From Nocardioides sp. GY 10113 (GTDB lineage Bacteria > Actinomycetota > Actinomycetes > Propionibacteriales > Nocardioidaceae), in NCBI RefSeq assembly GCF_004919105.1, contig NZ_STGK01000001.1:186001-250000 (forward strand): a DNA stretch of 64,000 nucleotides, written 5' to 3'. The position numbers were made by a program, and so were the translations under genes. Of the stretch, positions 50,798 through 64,000 are shown piece after piece (within the stretch, counting starts at the first letter, position 1; the number at the start of each line of letters is the position of its first letter). Under the pieces are notes generated by a model, which had not been told where the DNA came from, searched no databases, and saw only the letters and a list, made by a program, of their open reading frames with translations.

Positions 50798-53464
50798 ATG
50801 GGCACCTTCGTCTACGACTTCGCGATCGGCAGCAAGGACCAGAAGGACCTCCTGGGCGGCAAGGGCGCCAACCTGGCGGAGATGACCAGGCTGGGGCTGC
50901 CGGTGCCGCCCGGCTTCACCATCTCCACGGACGCCTGCCGCGCCTACCTCGAGCACGGCGCCGAGCCGACCGAGCTGGAGGCGGAGGTGGACGCCCACCT
51001 GTGGGCGCTCGAGCGGCGGATGGGCCGCCGCCTCGGGGATCCCAAGGACCCGCTGCTGGTCTCGGTGCGATCGGGCGCGAAGTTCTCGATGCCGGGGATG
51101 ATGGAGACCGTCCTCGACGTCGGGCTCAACGACCACTCGGTGGTGGGCCTCGCCGCGCAGAGCGGCGACGAGCGCTTCGCCACCGACTCCTACCGGCGGC
51201 TGCTGCAGATGTTCGGCGCGACGGTCCTCGGGGTACCGGCCGACCGGTTCGAGGAGCGGATCGAGGCGCTGAAGGAGGAGCGCGGCGTCCTCTCGGACGC
51301 CGAGCTGGTCACCGCCGACCTCGCCGTGCTGGTCGCCGCGTTCAAGGCGATCATCGAGGAGCACACCGGGCACCCGTTCCCGCAGGCGCCGCGCGAGCAG
51401 CTGCGGCTCGCGATCCGCGCGGTCTTCGACTCCTGGAACACCCCGCGCGCCGTCCTCTACCGGCGCCAGGAGCGCATCCCGGAGGACCTCGGCACCGCGG
51501 TCAACGTCCAGGCGATGGTCTTCGGCAACCGCGGTGAGGCCTCGGGCTCGGGCGTCTGCTTCACCCGCGACCCCGCCACCGGCGCGACGGGCGTGTACGG
51601 CGACTACCTGGCCAACGCGCAGGGCGAGGACGTCGTGGCGGGCATCCGCAACACCGTGCCGCTGGCCGAGCTGGCGCGGATCGACCGGGCGTCGTACGAC
51701 GAGCTGCGGCTGATCATGTCGGTGCTCGAGCACCACTACCGCGACATGTGCGACCTCGAGTTCACCATCGAGGACGGCCACCTGTGGATGTTGCAGACCC
51801 GGGTCGGGAAGCGTACGCCGCAGGCGGCCGTGCGGATCGCGGTCGACATGGTCGACGAGGAGCTCATCGACCTGGACGAGGCGCTGCGCCGGGTGACCGG
51901 CCACCAGCTGGCCAGCCTGATGTTCCCGCGCTTCGAGCACGACGGCTCGCATCAGCCTGTCACCAGCGGGATGAACGCCTCGCCGGGCGCGGCGGTGGGC
52001 CGGGTGGTGCTCGACTCCGAGACCGCAGTGGAGTGGGCCGAACGCGGCGAGCGGGTGATCCTGGTCCGCAAGGAGACCGCCCCCGACGACCTGCCCGGCA
52101 TGGTCGCGGCCGCCGGCATCCTGACGGCGCGGGGCGGCAAGACCTCGCACGCCGCCGTGGTCGCCCGCGGCATGGGCCGCACCTGCGTGTGCGGGGCGGA
52201 GGCGATCACGATCGATCTCGCCGAGCGCCGGTTCCGGATCCGCGGCGGGCCGACGGTTGCGGAGGGCGACGTGGTCTCGATCGACGGCGGCACCGGCGAG
52301 GTGTTCCTCGGCGAGGTCCCGGTGGGTCACTCCGACGTGGTGCGCCAGCTCGAGGGCGAGCGCGTCGACGACCCGGTCGCCGCGGGCGTCTGCCGGCTGC
52401 TCCAGCACGCCGACAGCCTGCGCCGGCTCGGCGTACGGGCCAACGCCGACACCCCCGACGACGCGGCCCGCGCCCGCCGGTTCGGTGCCGCCGGCGTGGG
52501 GCTGTGCCGCACCGAGCACATGTTCCTCGGCGAGCGCCGCGAGCTGGTCGAGGACCTGGTGGTCGCCCGGGACGCCGAGGAGCAGGGGGCGGCGCTGCGC
52601 AAGCTGCTGCCGCTGCAGCGCCAGGACTTCAGCGACATCCTGTCCGCGATGGACGGGCTGCCGGTGACGATCCGGCTGATCGACCCGCCGCTGCACGAGT
52701 TCCTCCCCGACCTGACCGAGCTGGCCGTCCGGGTGGCGATCGAGGACGAGCGCCGGGTCGAGGACCCGCACGGACACGAGCTCCTGGTCGCGGTCCGACG
52801 GCTGCACGAGCAGAACCCGATGCTCGGCCTGCGGGGCGTCCGGCTGGGCATCGTGGTCCCCGGCCTCTTCGCGATGCAGGCGCGGGCGGTCGCGGAGGCG
52901 GCCGCCGACCGGATCGAGCTCGGCGGCGACCCGCGGCCCGAGCTGATGGTGCCGCTGGTGGCCACGGAGCGGGAGCTGCGGCTGGTCCGGGACCAGCTCG
53001 AGGAGGTGGTCGAGGCGGTCGAGGTGGAGCGCGGGGTGGAGCTGAGCATTCCGATCGGCACCATGATCGAGCTGCCGCGGGCGGCGGTCACCGCCGACCG
53101 GATCGCGGAGGCCGCGGACTTCTTCTCCTTCGGCACCAACGACCTCACCCAGACCACCTGGGGCTTCTCCCGCGACGACGTGGAGGCGGAGTTCTTCCCG
53201 GCCTACCGCGAGCGCGGCATCCTGCCGGTCTCGCCGTTCGAGTCGATCGACGTCGAGGGCGTCGGCGCGCTGGTGCGGCTCGCCTCGCGCATCGGGCGCG
53301 AGACCCGGCCGGACCTGCACCTCGGGGTGTGCGGGGAGCACGGCGGCGACCCGGAGTCGATCCACTTCTTCGACGAGGTCGGGCTCGACTACGTCTCCTG
53401 CTCGCCGTTCCGGGTGCCGGTGGCGCGCTGGGAGGCGGCGCGGGCGGTGCTGGCGCGGGCGTGA
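50798..53464 (+). CDS. ppdK: Pyruvate, phosphate dikinase
   Basis: 888 residues, full length. The N-terminal ATP-binding domain has LLGGKGANLAEMTRLGLPVPPGF and VSVRSGAKFSMPGMMETVLDVG. The central phosphohistidine domain has His451 (GGKTSHAAVVARGMGRTCVCG). The C-terminal PEP/pyruvate TIM barrel has FGTNDLTQTTWGFSRDD and Cys845 (GVCGEHGG). It interconverts pyruvate + ATP + Pi with PEP + AMP + PPi and feeds gluconeogenesis. No PPDK regulatory protein is adjacent. The 3' 76 bases overlap the convergent TetR gene. Confidence 0.96.
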   Translation: MGTFVYDFAIGSKDQKDLLGGKGANLAEMTRLGLPVPPGFTISTDACRAYLEHGAEPTELEAEVDAHLWALERRMGRRLGDPKDPLLVSVRSGAKFSMPGMMETVLDVGLNDHSVVGLAAQSGDERFATDSYRRLLQMFGATVLGVPADRFEERIEALKEERGVLSDAELVTADLAVLVAAFKAIIEEHTGHPFPQAPREQLRLAIRAVFDSWNTPRAVLYRRQERIPEDLGTAVNVQAMVFGNRGEASGSGVCFTRDPATGATGVYGDYLANAQGEDVVAGIRNTVPLAELARIDRASYDELRLIMSVLEHHYRDMCDLEFTIEDGHLWMLQTRVGKRTPQAAVRIAVDMVDEELIDLDEALRRVTGHQLASLMFPRFEHDGSHQPVTSGMNASPGAAVGRVVLDSETAVEWAERGERVILVRKETAPDDLPGMVAAAGILTARGGKTSHAAVVARGMGRTCVCGAEAITIDLAERRFRIRGGPTVAEGDVVSIDGGTGEVFLGEVPVGHSDVVRQLEGERVDDPVAAGVCRLLQHADSLRRLGVRANADTPDDAARARRFGAAGVGLCRTEHMFLGERRELVEDLVVARDAEEQGAALRKLLPLQRQDFSDILSAMDGLPVTIRLIDPPLHEFLPDLTELAVRVAIEDERRVEDPHGHELLVAVRRLHEQNPMLGLRGVRLGIVVPGLFAMQARAVAEAAADRIELGGDPRPELMVPLVATERELRLVRDQLEEVVEAVEVERGVELSIPIGTMIELPRAAVTADRIAEAADFFSFGTNDLTQTTWGFSRDDVEAEFFPAYRERGILPVSPFESIDVEGVGALVRLASRIGRETRPDLHLGVCGEHGGDPESIHFFDEVGLDYVSCSPFRVPVARWEAARAVLARA

Positions 53465-54069
53465 GCCGGGAGGGGCTCGCCGCCGCACGCCCGCCAGACG
53501 AGGGTGGCCGTGCGGACCGCCCAGTCGTCGGGCACCTCCGCGCCCGCCAGCGCCAGGGAGTACCAGGAGCCGGTGATGAAGGACGCGGCGATGAGCAGGT
53601 CGGCGTCCGCGGGCAGGTCGCCGCGGTCGACCGCGGCGCTGAGGGAGGCCCGGATCCGGGCTCGTCGGGGTGCCACGACCTGGGCGGCGTACTCGCGGCG
53701 TACGTCCTCGGCGACCCCGTCGCCGAGCATCAGCCCGGCCAGGGGTAGGGCGCCGGCGTCGGTGATGCAGTGGCGGAAGTGCTCGAGCTCGGCGACCAGG
53801 TCGGTGAACGGCTCGCCGGTGACGCGGGGCGGGGAGACCTGGGCGAGGTGGGCGACCGCGGAGACCGCGAGCGCGGTCCGGTCCTTCCAGCGCCGGTAGA
53901 TGGCGGGCCGCGTGGTGCCCGCGTCGTGGGCGACCGCGGCGAGCGACAGCCCGGTGAAGCCGTCGCGCGCCAGGTGGCGCAGCGTCGTCTCCAGCACGGC
54001 GACGTCGATCGAGGCGTCGCGCGGCCGCCCCGGCGCGGCAGGCGAGGGGTCGGGCGACGGACGGCTCAT
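53389..54069 (-). CDS. TetR-family transcriptional regulator
   Basis: 226 residues. The helix-turn-helix is at about 23-68 (LETTLRHLARDGFTGLSLAAVAHDAGTTRPAIYRRWKDRTALAVSAV, split here for reading), followed by a TetR_C_11-like ligand domain (FTDLVAELEHFRHCITDAG; LIAASFITGSWYSLAL). Its last 25 codons run antisense through the end of ppdK. It is divergent from the F420-reductase-like gene, with a perfect inverted repeat between them (54086-54109), so it probably represses that gene and itself. The inducer is unknown. Confidence 0.88.
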   Translation of the reverse strand: MSRPSPDPSPAAPGRPRDASIDVAVLETTLRHLARDGFTGLSLAAVAHDAGTTRPAIYRRWKDRTALAVSAVAHLAQVSPPRVTGEPFTDLVAELEHFRHCITDAGALPLAGLMLGDGVAEDVRREYAAQVVAPRRARIRASLSAAVDRGDLPADADLLIAASFITGSWYSLALAGAEVPDDWAVRTATLVWRACGGEPLPAHARASTARAASQRATGTRNGEQET

Positions 54070-54085
54070 CGCGCCAGTTTACGTT

Positions 54086-54109
54086 ACGTCGCTGTATTGA
54101 AAGCGACGT
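54086..54109. promoter_or_regulatory. TetR operator candidate
   Basis: ACGTCGCT and AGCGACGT, perfect 8-base arms with an 8-base spacer, 17 bases from the TetR start and 55 bases from the divergent gene. Confidence 0.6.
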
Positions 54110-54163
54110 GGTCAGGGCGTACCGTTTCGATGCAGCATTGACACGAAATGAGGGGGTGGCCCC

Positions 54164-54799
54164 ATGGGAGCCGTCATCGACCCCGTCGGCCCGAGCGCGC
54201 TGGACCCGATCACCGTGGTGGGTGCCGGGCGGGTGGGCCGGGCCCTCGGCGACAACCTCGCCGCGCTCGGTCGCCGGGTCCGCTACGCGGTGCGCGGGGA
54301 CCGGGTGCCGCCCGGCGCCACGGCGGTTCCCGTCGACGGGGCGGCGAGGGGCGCCGGGCTGATCCTGCTGGCGGTGCCGTTCGCCGCGGTCGGCGAGGTG
54401 GTGCCACGCCTCGGGCTCGCACCCGGACAGCTGGTGGTCGACGCGACCAACCCGTTCGGCGTCGACACCGGCGGCAGTCCCAGCGGCGCCGCGGTCGTCG
54501 CGGCTGCCGCGGGGGACGGGGTCCGCGTGGTCAAGGCCTTCAACGTGCTGGGGGCGGAGCACATGACCCACCCGGCCCTCCCCGACGGCCACCGGCCGGT
54601 CCTCCCGGTCGCTGGCGACGACCCCGCGGCGCGTGGCGCCGTCGTGGAGCTGGCCGCGGCGATGGGGTTCGACGCCGTCGACGTCGGAGGGCTCGACGCC
54701 GCGGCACTGCTCGAGGCGGCCGCGCGCTACTGGGGGCTGCTGGCGTTCGCCGGCGGCCGGGGACGGGAGCACGTGCTCGTCTCGCACCGGCGCCCGTGA
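54164..54799 (+). CDS. F420/NADP-oxidoreductase-like NAD(P)-binding protein
   Basis: 211 residues. The Rossmann dinucleotide motif is PITVVGAGRVGRALGDNLAALG, followed by AGLILLAVPFAAVGEVVP, LVVDATNPFG and VRVVKAFNVLGAEHM, the layout of F420-dependent NADP reductase-like proteins (NADP_oxidored/YKOF family). The C-terminal part (GLDAAALLEAAARYWGLLAFAGG) is typical of family members of unknown substrate. It overlaps the LtrA gene by GTGA and is divergent from TetR, giving a regulator-reductase-membrane protein unit. Confidence 0.8.
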   Translation: MGAVIDPVGPSALDPITVVGAGRVGRALGDNLAALGRRVRYAVRGDRVPPGATAVPVDGAARGAGLILLAVPFAAVGEVVPRLGLAPGQLVVDATNPFGVDTGGSPSGAAVVAAAAGDGVRVVKAFNVLGAEHMTHPALPDGHRPVLPVAGDDPAARGAVVELAAAMGFDAVDVGGLDAAALLEAAARYWGLLAFAGGRGREHVLVSHRRP

Positions 54800-55983
54800 C
54801 CGGCCTCAGCGGCCTCGGCACGGGGCCCACGATGCGTGACCACGGCGTGCCCGAGCGACCGGCCACACCGCTGGAGCTCCTCTTCGACCTGTGTTTCGTC
54901 GTCGCCGTCGCGGTGCTCGCCGCCGAGCTCGACCACGGCATCGTGGACGGGCACGCCGCGGAGGCCGCGACCCGCTACGCACTGCTGTTCGTGCCGATCT
55001 GGTGGGCCTGGATGAGCTACACGTGGTTCGCCACCGCGTTCTCCCACGACGACCCGCTGACCCGGCTGCTGACGCTGCTCCAGATGGGCGGGGTGCTCGC
55101 GGTCGCCGCCGCGGTGCCCACGGCCTGGGACGGGGACCTGCTGTCGTTCGCCCTGCTGTACGCCGCGATGCGGCTCCCGCTGGTCGCGCAGTGGCTCCGC
55201 TCCGCCCGCGCCGACCCCGCGCACCGCGCCTTCGCGCTGACCTACGCCGGCGGTGCGGTCGTCGCGCAGGTGCTGTGGGTGCTCGGAGCGGTGCTGCCGC
55301 CCGCCGCCACCGCGGTGGTCTTCGTGGCGGCGCTCGGCGTCGAGCTGGCCACGCCGATGCTGGCGGTCAAGCGGTCGCCGGACCAGGTCTACCACCCCGG
55401 CCACATCGCCGAGCGGTACGGCCTGTTCACCATCATCGTGCTCGGCGAGACGATCCTGGCCGTCTCCGTGGGCCTGCGCGACGCCCTCGACGGCGCGGGC
55501 GATGTCGGTCCGGCGCCGGCGATCGTGGTGGCCGCGCTGGTCATCGCGTTCGGACTCTGGTGGATCTACTTCGACGCGCTCGGCCGCGACGCCCTGACCC
55601 GCAGCCGCAGGGCGGCGTTCCTGTGGGGCTACGGCCACTACGCCCTGTTCGCCGCCGTGGGGGCGATCGGCGCCGGGGTCCAGGCCCAGCTCCACCTCGC
55701 GCACGCCGAGCACGGGAGCAGCTCGCTCGCACCCGTGGCGGCCGTGGCCGTGCCGGTCGCGGTCTCCCTGGCGGCGATCGCCTGGCTCCAGCAGGCCGCG
55801 AACGGGCGGGTCGGGGAGGCGCGCTGGCTCTACGTCGGGGCCGGGCTCGCCCTGGGCGTGCTCCCCCTCGCGGGCCGGCTCCCGGTGGCGGTCGCCGACG
55901 GCCTCCTCGCGGTGGTCGTGGTGGCCCTGGTCGGTCGCGAGGTCGTCCGGCGAACGGCGGCCGTCGATCGCGTTCCGGCGTGA
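54796..55983 (+). CDS. Low-temperature-requirement A (LtrA) family membrane protein
   Basis: 395 residues from the GTG overlapping the previous stop; ATG 54832 is an alternative. The LtrA signature LELLFDLCFVVAVAVLA is followed by about ten membrane helices, HIAERYGLFTIIVLGETILAVSVG (the most conserved LtrA segment) and WWIYFDALGRDALTRSRRA. LtrA was named from Listeria growth at low temperature; its biochemical role is unknown. Coupling to the reductase suggests joint induction by the TetR ligand. Confidence 0.88.
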   Translation: MTGLSGLGTGPTMRDHGVPERPATPLELLFDLCFVVAVAVLAAELDHGIVDGHAAEAATRYALLFVPIWWAWMSYTWFATAFSHDDPLTRLLTLLQMGGVLAVAAAVPTAWDGDLLSFALLYAAMRLPLVAQWLRSARADPAHRAFALTYAGGAVVAQVLWVLGAVLPPAATAVVFVAALGVELATPMLAVKRSPDQVYHPGHIAERYGLFTIIVLGETILAVSVGLRDALDGAGDVGPAPAIVVAALVIAFGLWWIYFDALGRDALTRSRRAAFLWGYGHYALFAAVGAIGAGVQAQLHLAHAEHGSSSLAPVAAVAVPVAVSLAAIAWLQQAANGRVGEARWLYVGAGLALGVLPLAGRLPVAVADGLLAVVVVALVGREVVRRTAAVDRVPA

Positions 55984-55996
55984 CCTGACGCCGTCC

Positions 55997-56031
55997 GGAC
56001 CCTGGCCGCAACCGAGATGCGGCCAGGGTCC
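55997..56031. terminator. Bidirectional terminator between LtrA and the carboxylase
   Basis: Perfect 14-base stem GGACCCTGGCCGCA / TGCGGCCAGGGTCC with a 7-base loop, in the 69-base gap between convergent genes. Confidence 0.8.
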
Positions 56032-56052
56032 GTGTGACGCGAACCGCGGGGC

Positions 56053-61638
<5,586 letters not shown>

Positions 61639-61794
61639 CCTTGTAGGGTTCCGCACCGAGCACCCCCGTAGCGCGGTCGTAGGCGCCAACGTTGGCCCAC
61701 CTCCGTTGGAGGAGTCCTACAAATCGACTCGGGCGCCCCGCGCAACGCTGTTTGTGCTGCCCGCTGCGCGGAGGTGGCGTCCACCCGCCCGCTT

Positions 61795-61845
61795 CACATG
61801 CGGATTGGCCCCATCCCGCCCCCACGAGGGGCCAATCCGCATGTG
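61795..61845. repeat. 18-bp perfect inverted repeat downstream of the MocR gene
   Basis: CACATGCGGATTGGCCCC (61795-61812) and GGGGCCAATCCGCATGTG (61828-61845) with a 15-base loop, 10 bases after the MocR stop and 157 bases before the carboxylase start. It is most likely the MocR terminator, or an operator for the carboxylase. Confidence 0.7.
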
Positions 61846-61855
61846 ACGACGGCGG

Positions 61856-63223
61856 TCAGCCGGCCCGCGCCGCGGCCGCCAGCGCGCGAGCCAGCTCGGG
61901 CGCGTCGGCGGGGTGCACCAGGCCCGAGGTCACCCGCACGAAGCCCGCCGCGCCGGTGCGGTCGGGCGCGGCGCCGGCCGCCAGGAAGGGCGAGCCGCCG
62001 GCGACGCGGATCCCCGCGGCGGCGAGCTCGACCAGCGCGGCCCGCTCCTCGGTGACCGGGAGCCAGAGGTTGATCCCGTCGGGGGTGGGCACCTCGACGC
62101 CGTGCCGGGCCAGCGCGTCGACGAGCACCCGCTGCCGGGCGAAGTACTGGCGCCGCGCCTCGGTCACCTGCTCCACCGACGGTGCGGCGGTGAGCAGGTC
62201 GAGCAGGATGGTCTGCAGCATCCGCGACGTCCACCCCGGCCCGAGCATCCGTCGGGCCACGATCCGGTCGACCATCTCCGTGGGCCCGCTGAGCGCGGCG
62301 ATCCGCAGGTCGGGGCCGTGGGACTTGGAGAACGAGCGCAGGTGGACGACCCGCTCGGGCAGCCAGGTGCCGAGGCTGACGTCGGCGCCGGTGCTGATCC
62401 CGGCGGAGTGGTCGTCCTCGACCACCCACGGCGGCTCCTTGGCCCGGCGCAGCACGTCGACCAGCTCGCGGGCGCGCGCGGCCGTGGTCGAGACCCCGGT
62501 CGGGTTCTGGGCGCGGGGCTGCAGCACCACCGCCACCGGCTGCTGCTCGAGGGCCCGGCGCAGCGCGTCGGGACGCACGCCCTGCTCGTCGAGGCCCACC
62601 GGCACCACGACGCCGTCGAGCTCCTCGACGAGGTCGAAGAACGGCGGGAAGCCGGGCGACTCGAGCACCACCCGATCGCCGTACCCGACCACCTGCTCCA
62701 GGGTGCGGGCGATGCCGTCGGTGGCGCCGTCGACGACGGTCAGCGCGGGCGCCGGGTAGGGCCAGGTGGCGAGCAGGGCGTCGCGCAGCCCGGGCAGCAC
62801 CGGCTCGTCCTGGTAGGCGGCCGTCCCGGCCCGTTGGCCGACGCGGTGCAGCGCGGGCCCGAGGTCGGGCAGCAGGGCGGGATCGGGGGTGCTGCGGGAG
62901 AGGTCGAGGCGTAGCCGGTCCGGCTCGGCGCCGACCAGGCTGCGCTGCCGGGGGGAGAGCCAGCCGACCTCCTCGGCGCGGACGAAGGAGCCGGCGCGTC
63001 CCCGGGAGACCACCAGCCCGGTACGCCGCAGCGCCTGCCACGCGGAGGAGACCGTGGCCGGGGAGACGCCGAGCGCGGCGGCGACGTCGCGCACCGTGGG
63101 CAGTCGTTCGCCGGGGCGCAGCTCGCCGGCCCGGATCGCCCGACCGTAGGCCCCGGCGATGCCCCTCGGCGTCCGGTCGGCCAGGTCGAGGACCGGCGCC
63201 AGGCCCGGGTCGTGAACGGTCAT
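61856..63223 (-). CDS. MocR-family regulator (GntR helix-turn-helix fused to aminotransferase)
   Basis: 455 residues. Residues about 15-80 are a GntR winged helix (GIAGAYGRAIRAGELRPGERLPTVRDVAAALGVSPATVSSAWQAL). Residues about 100-450 are a fold-type-I aminotransferase with QPRAQNPTGVS, VEDDHSAG and the PLP-binding Lys300 in SFSKSHGPDLR. MocR proteins are usually transcription factors that sense PLP or amino compounds rather than enzymes. It is divergent from the nitrilase-family gene, and a tandem 12-bp direct repeat lies between them, a typical MocR site arrangement. Confidence 0.9.
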   Translation of the reverse strand: MTVHDPGLAPVLDLADRTPRGIAGAYGRAIRAGELRPGERLPTVRDVAAALGVSPATVSSAWQALRRTGLVVSRGRAGSFVRAEEVGWLSPRQRSLVGAEPDRLRLDLSRSTPDPALLPDLGPALHRVGQRAGTAAYQDEPVLPGLRDALLATWPYPAPALTVVDGATDGIARTLEQVVGYGDRVVLESPGFPPFFDLVEELDGVVVPVGLDEQGVRPDALRRALEQQPVAVVLQPRAQNPTGVSTTAARARELVDVLRRAKEPPWVVEDDHSAGISTGADVSLGTWLPERVVHLRSFSKSHGPDLRIAALSGPTEMVDRIVARRMLGPGWTSRMLQTILLDLLTAAPSVEQVTEARRQYFARQRVLVDALARHGVEVPTPDGINLWLPVTEERAALVELAAAGIRVAGGSPFLAAGAAPDRTGAAGFVRVTSGLVHPADAPELARALAAAARAG

Positions 63224-63347
63224 CTGCCCTGCCTAGAGGTGGGGAATCGTCCCCCGCAACCGGCTTCCCAAAAGCCACGAGAGGGGTACATTGAAGAAAT
63301 CCACGCGAAATGTTCAAGTCCAAGGATAACGGAACTCTCAGCAGCCC

Positions 63348-63371
63348 GAACGACTCGACGAACGACTCGAC
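63348..63371. promoter_or_regulatory. Tandem 12-bp direct repeat, possible MocR site
   Basis: GAACGACTCGAC twice in immediate succession, just upstream of the ribosome binding site of the amidohydrolase gene. Some MocR regulators bind direct repeats. Confidence 0.45.
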
Positions 63372-63381
63372 GGAGGTAGCG

Positions 63382-64000
63382 ATGACCATCGTGCGCGCCG
63401 CGATCAGCCAGACCACCTGGACCGGTGACAAGGACTCGATGCTGGACCGGCACGAGAAGTTCGCACGGGACGCGGCCGCCGCCGGCGCCCAGGTGATGTG
63501 CTTCCAGGAGCTCTTCTACGGCCCCTACTTCGGCATCACCCAGGACCCCAAGTACTACCGCTACGCCGAGCCCGCCGACGGCCCGATCGTGCAGCGCTTC
63601 GCGGCACTGGCCAAGGAGCTGCACCTGGTGATGATCCTCCCGATCTACGAGGAGGAGCAGACCGGCGTCTACTACAACACCGCGGTGGTGGTCGACGCCG
63701 ACGGCACGATCCTCGGCAAGTACCGCAAGAACCACATCCCGCACGTGGACAAGTTCTGGGAGAAGTTCTACTTCCGCCCCGGCAACCTGGGCTACCCGGT
63801 CTTCGACACCGCGGTCGGCCCGATCGGGGTCTACATCTGCTACGACCGGCACTTCCCCGAGGGCTGGCGCGAGTTCGGGCTCAACGGCGCCCACATCGTG
63901 TTCAACCCCAACGCCACCAAGCCGGGCCTCTCCAACCGGCTGTGGGAGGTCGAGGGGCCGTGCGCCGCGGTCGCCAACGGCTACTTCGTGCTCCAGCCGA
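63382..64000 (+). CDS. Nitrilase-superfamily amidohydrolase (beta-ureidopropionase-like), 5' part
   Basis: 206 residues are visible; the gene continues past the window. The ATG has GGAGGTAGC just upstream. The catalytic triad is Glu43 (VMCFQELFYGPYFG), Lys116 (KYRKNHIPH) and Cys153 (GVYICYDRHFPEGWREFG). PYFGITQDPKYYRYAEPADG and HVDKFWEKFYFRPGN are characteristic of beta-ureidopropionase/N-carbamoyl-amino-acid hydrolases of reductive pyrimidine degradation. Divergence from a MocR regulator fits control by an amino compound. The exact substrate is inferred. Confidence 0.9.
   Translation, partial: MTIVRAAISQTTWTGDKDSMLDRHEKFARDAAAAGAQVMCFQELFYGPYFGITQDPKYYRYAEPADGPIVQRFAALAKELHLVMILPIYEEEQTGVYYNTAVVVDADGTILGKYRKNHIPHVDKFWEKFYFRPGNLGYPVFDTAVGPIGVYICYDRHFPEGWREFGLNGAHIVFNPNATKPGLSNRLWEVEGPCAAVANGYFVLQP

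Overview
The window is high-GC actinobacterial chromosome and looks like a Nocardioides-type (Propionibacteriales) genome. The evidence is about 70% GC, GTG starts, 4-base ATGA/GTGA gene overlaps, several apparently leaderless genes, and the ordered block ppiA - rhomboid - crgA - DUF881 / fhaA-fhaB-pstP-rodA-pbpA-pknA-pknB. In actinobacteria that block usually lies near dnaA and the replication origin, so the window is probably origin-proximal. The genus is inferred from gene content, not proven.

Layout. 1-6.8 kb is a tight assimilatory nitrate/nitrite operon: the end of a molybdopterin nitrate reductase, a NasB-like FAD/[2Fe-2S] electron-transfer subunit, NirB, NirD, a uroporphyrinogen-III synthase fused to a winged-helix domain, and a CbiX-type chelatase. 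The last two supply siroheme for NirB. 6.9-12.5 kb (minus strand) holds a secreted septum-formation-like protein, an MFS transporter and a GH65 / beta-phosphoglucomutase pair. 12.6-16.8 kb (plus) holds a P450, a CoA-disulfide-reductase-like enzyme, SURF1 and DUF3817. 17-31.2 kb is the cell-wall and division-signalling cluster. Its CrgA is duplicated in tandem, PknA carries a PASTA domain, and PknB carries three PASTA domains plus a thrombospondin-type-3 calcium-binding tail.

31.4-41.6 kb is a 10.1-kb genomic island integrated in the 3' end of a tRNA-Leu(CAG). It is bounded by a 40-bp near-perfect direct repeat, which continues into a second copy of the tRNA terminator. It carries a tyrosine integrase, a VapBC-like toxin-antitoxin pair, a ribbon-helix-helix protein with a probable ACG start, an excisionase-like protein, two zinc-finger proteins (one of 39 residues), a VanZ-like protein and a small-molecule kinase. 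Its most interesting cargo is a Card1/Can2-like (DUF1887) CARF nuclease with an extra C-terminal domain, and no CRISPR locus is present. Upstream of it on the same strand lies a low-GC, 882-residue polytopic membrane protein whose 5' region contains a pentanucleotide repeat. This pair is the best candidate for an undescribed (defence-like) system.

41.7-64 kb returns to ordinary chromosome: a DUF5067-like protein, a 2'-5' RNA ligase-like protein, an MMPL transporter, an HExxH metallopeptidase-like protein facing a lipase-like protein, pyruvate phosphate dikinase, a TetR / F420-type reductase / LtrA group, a 1,861-residue single-chain acyl-CoA carboxylase laid out like eukaryotic ACC, and a MocR regulator divergent from a nitrilase-family amidohydrolase cut by the window end. 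Palindromic dispersed repeats (GGTGGTTTCGAGGCTCG...CACCTCAACCACC) recur at four places. One copy is translated in frame within the NasB-like gene.
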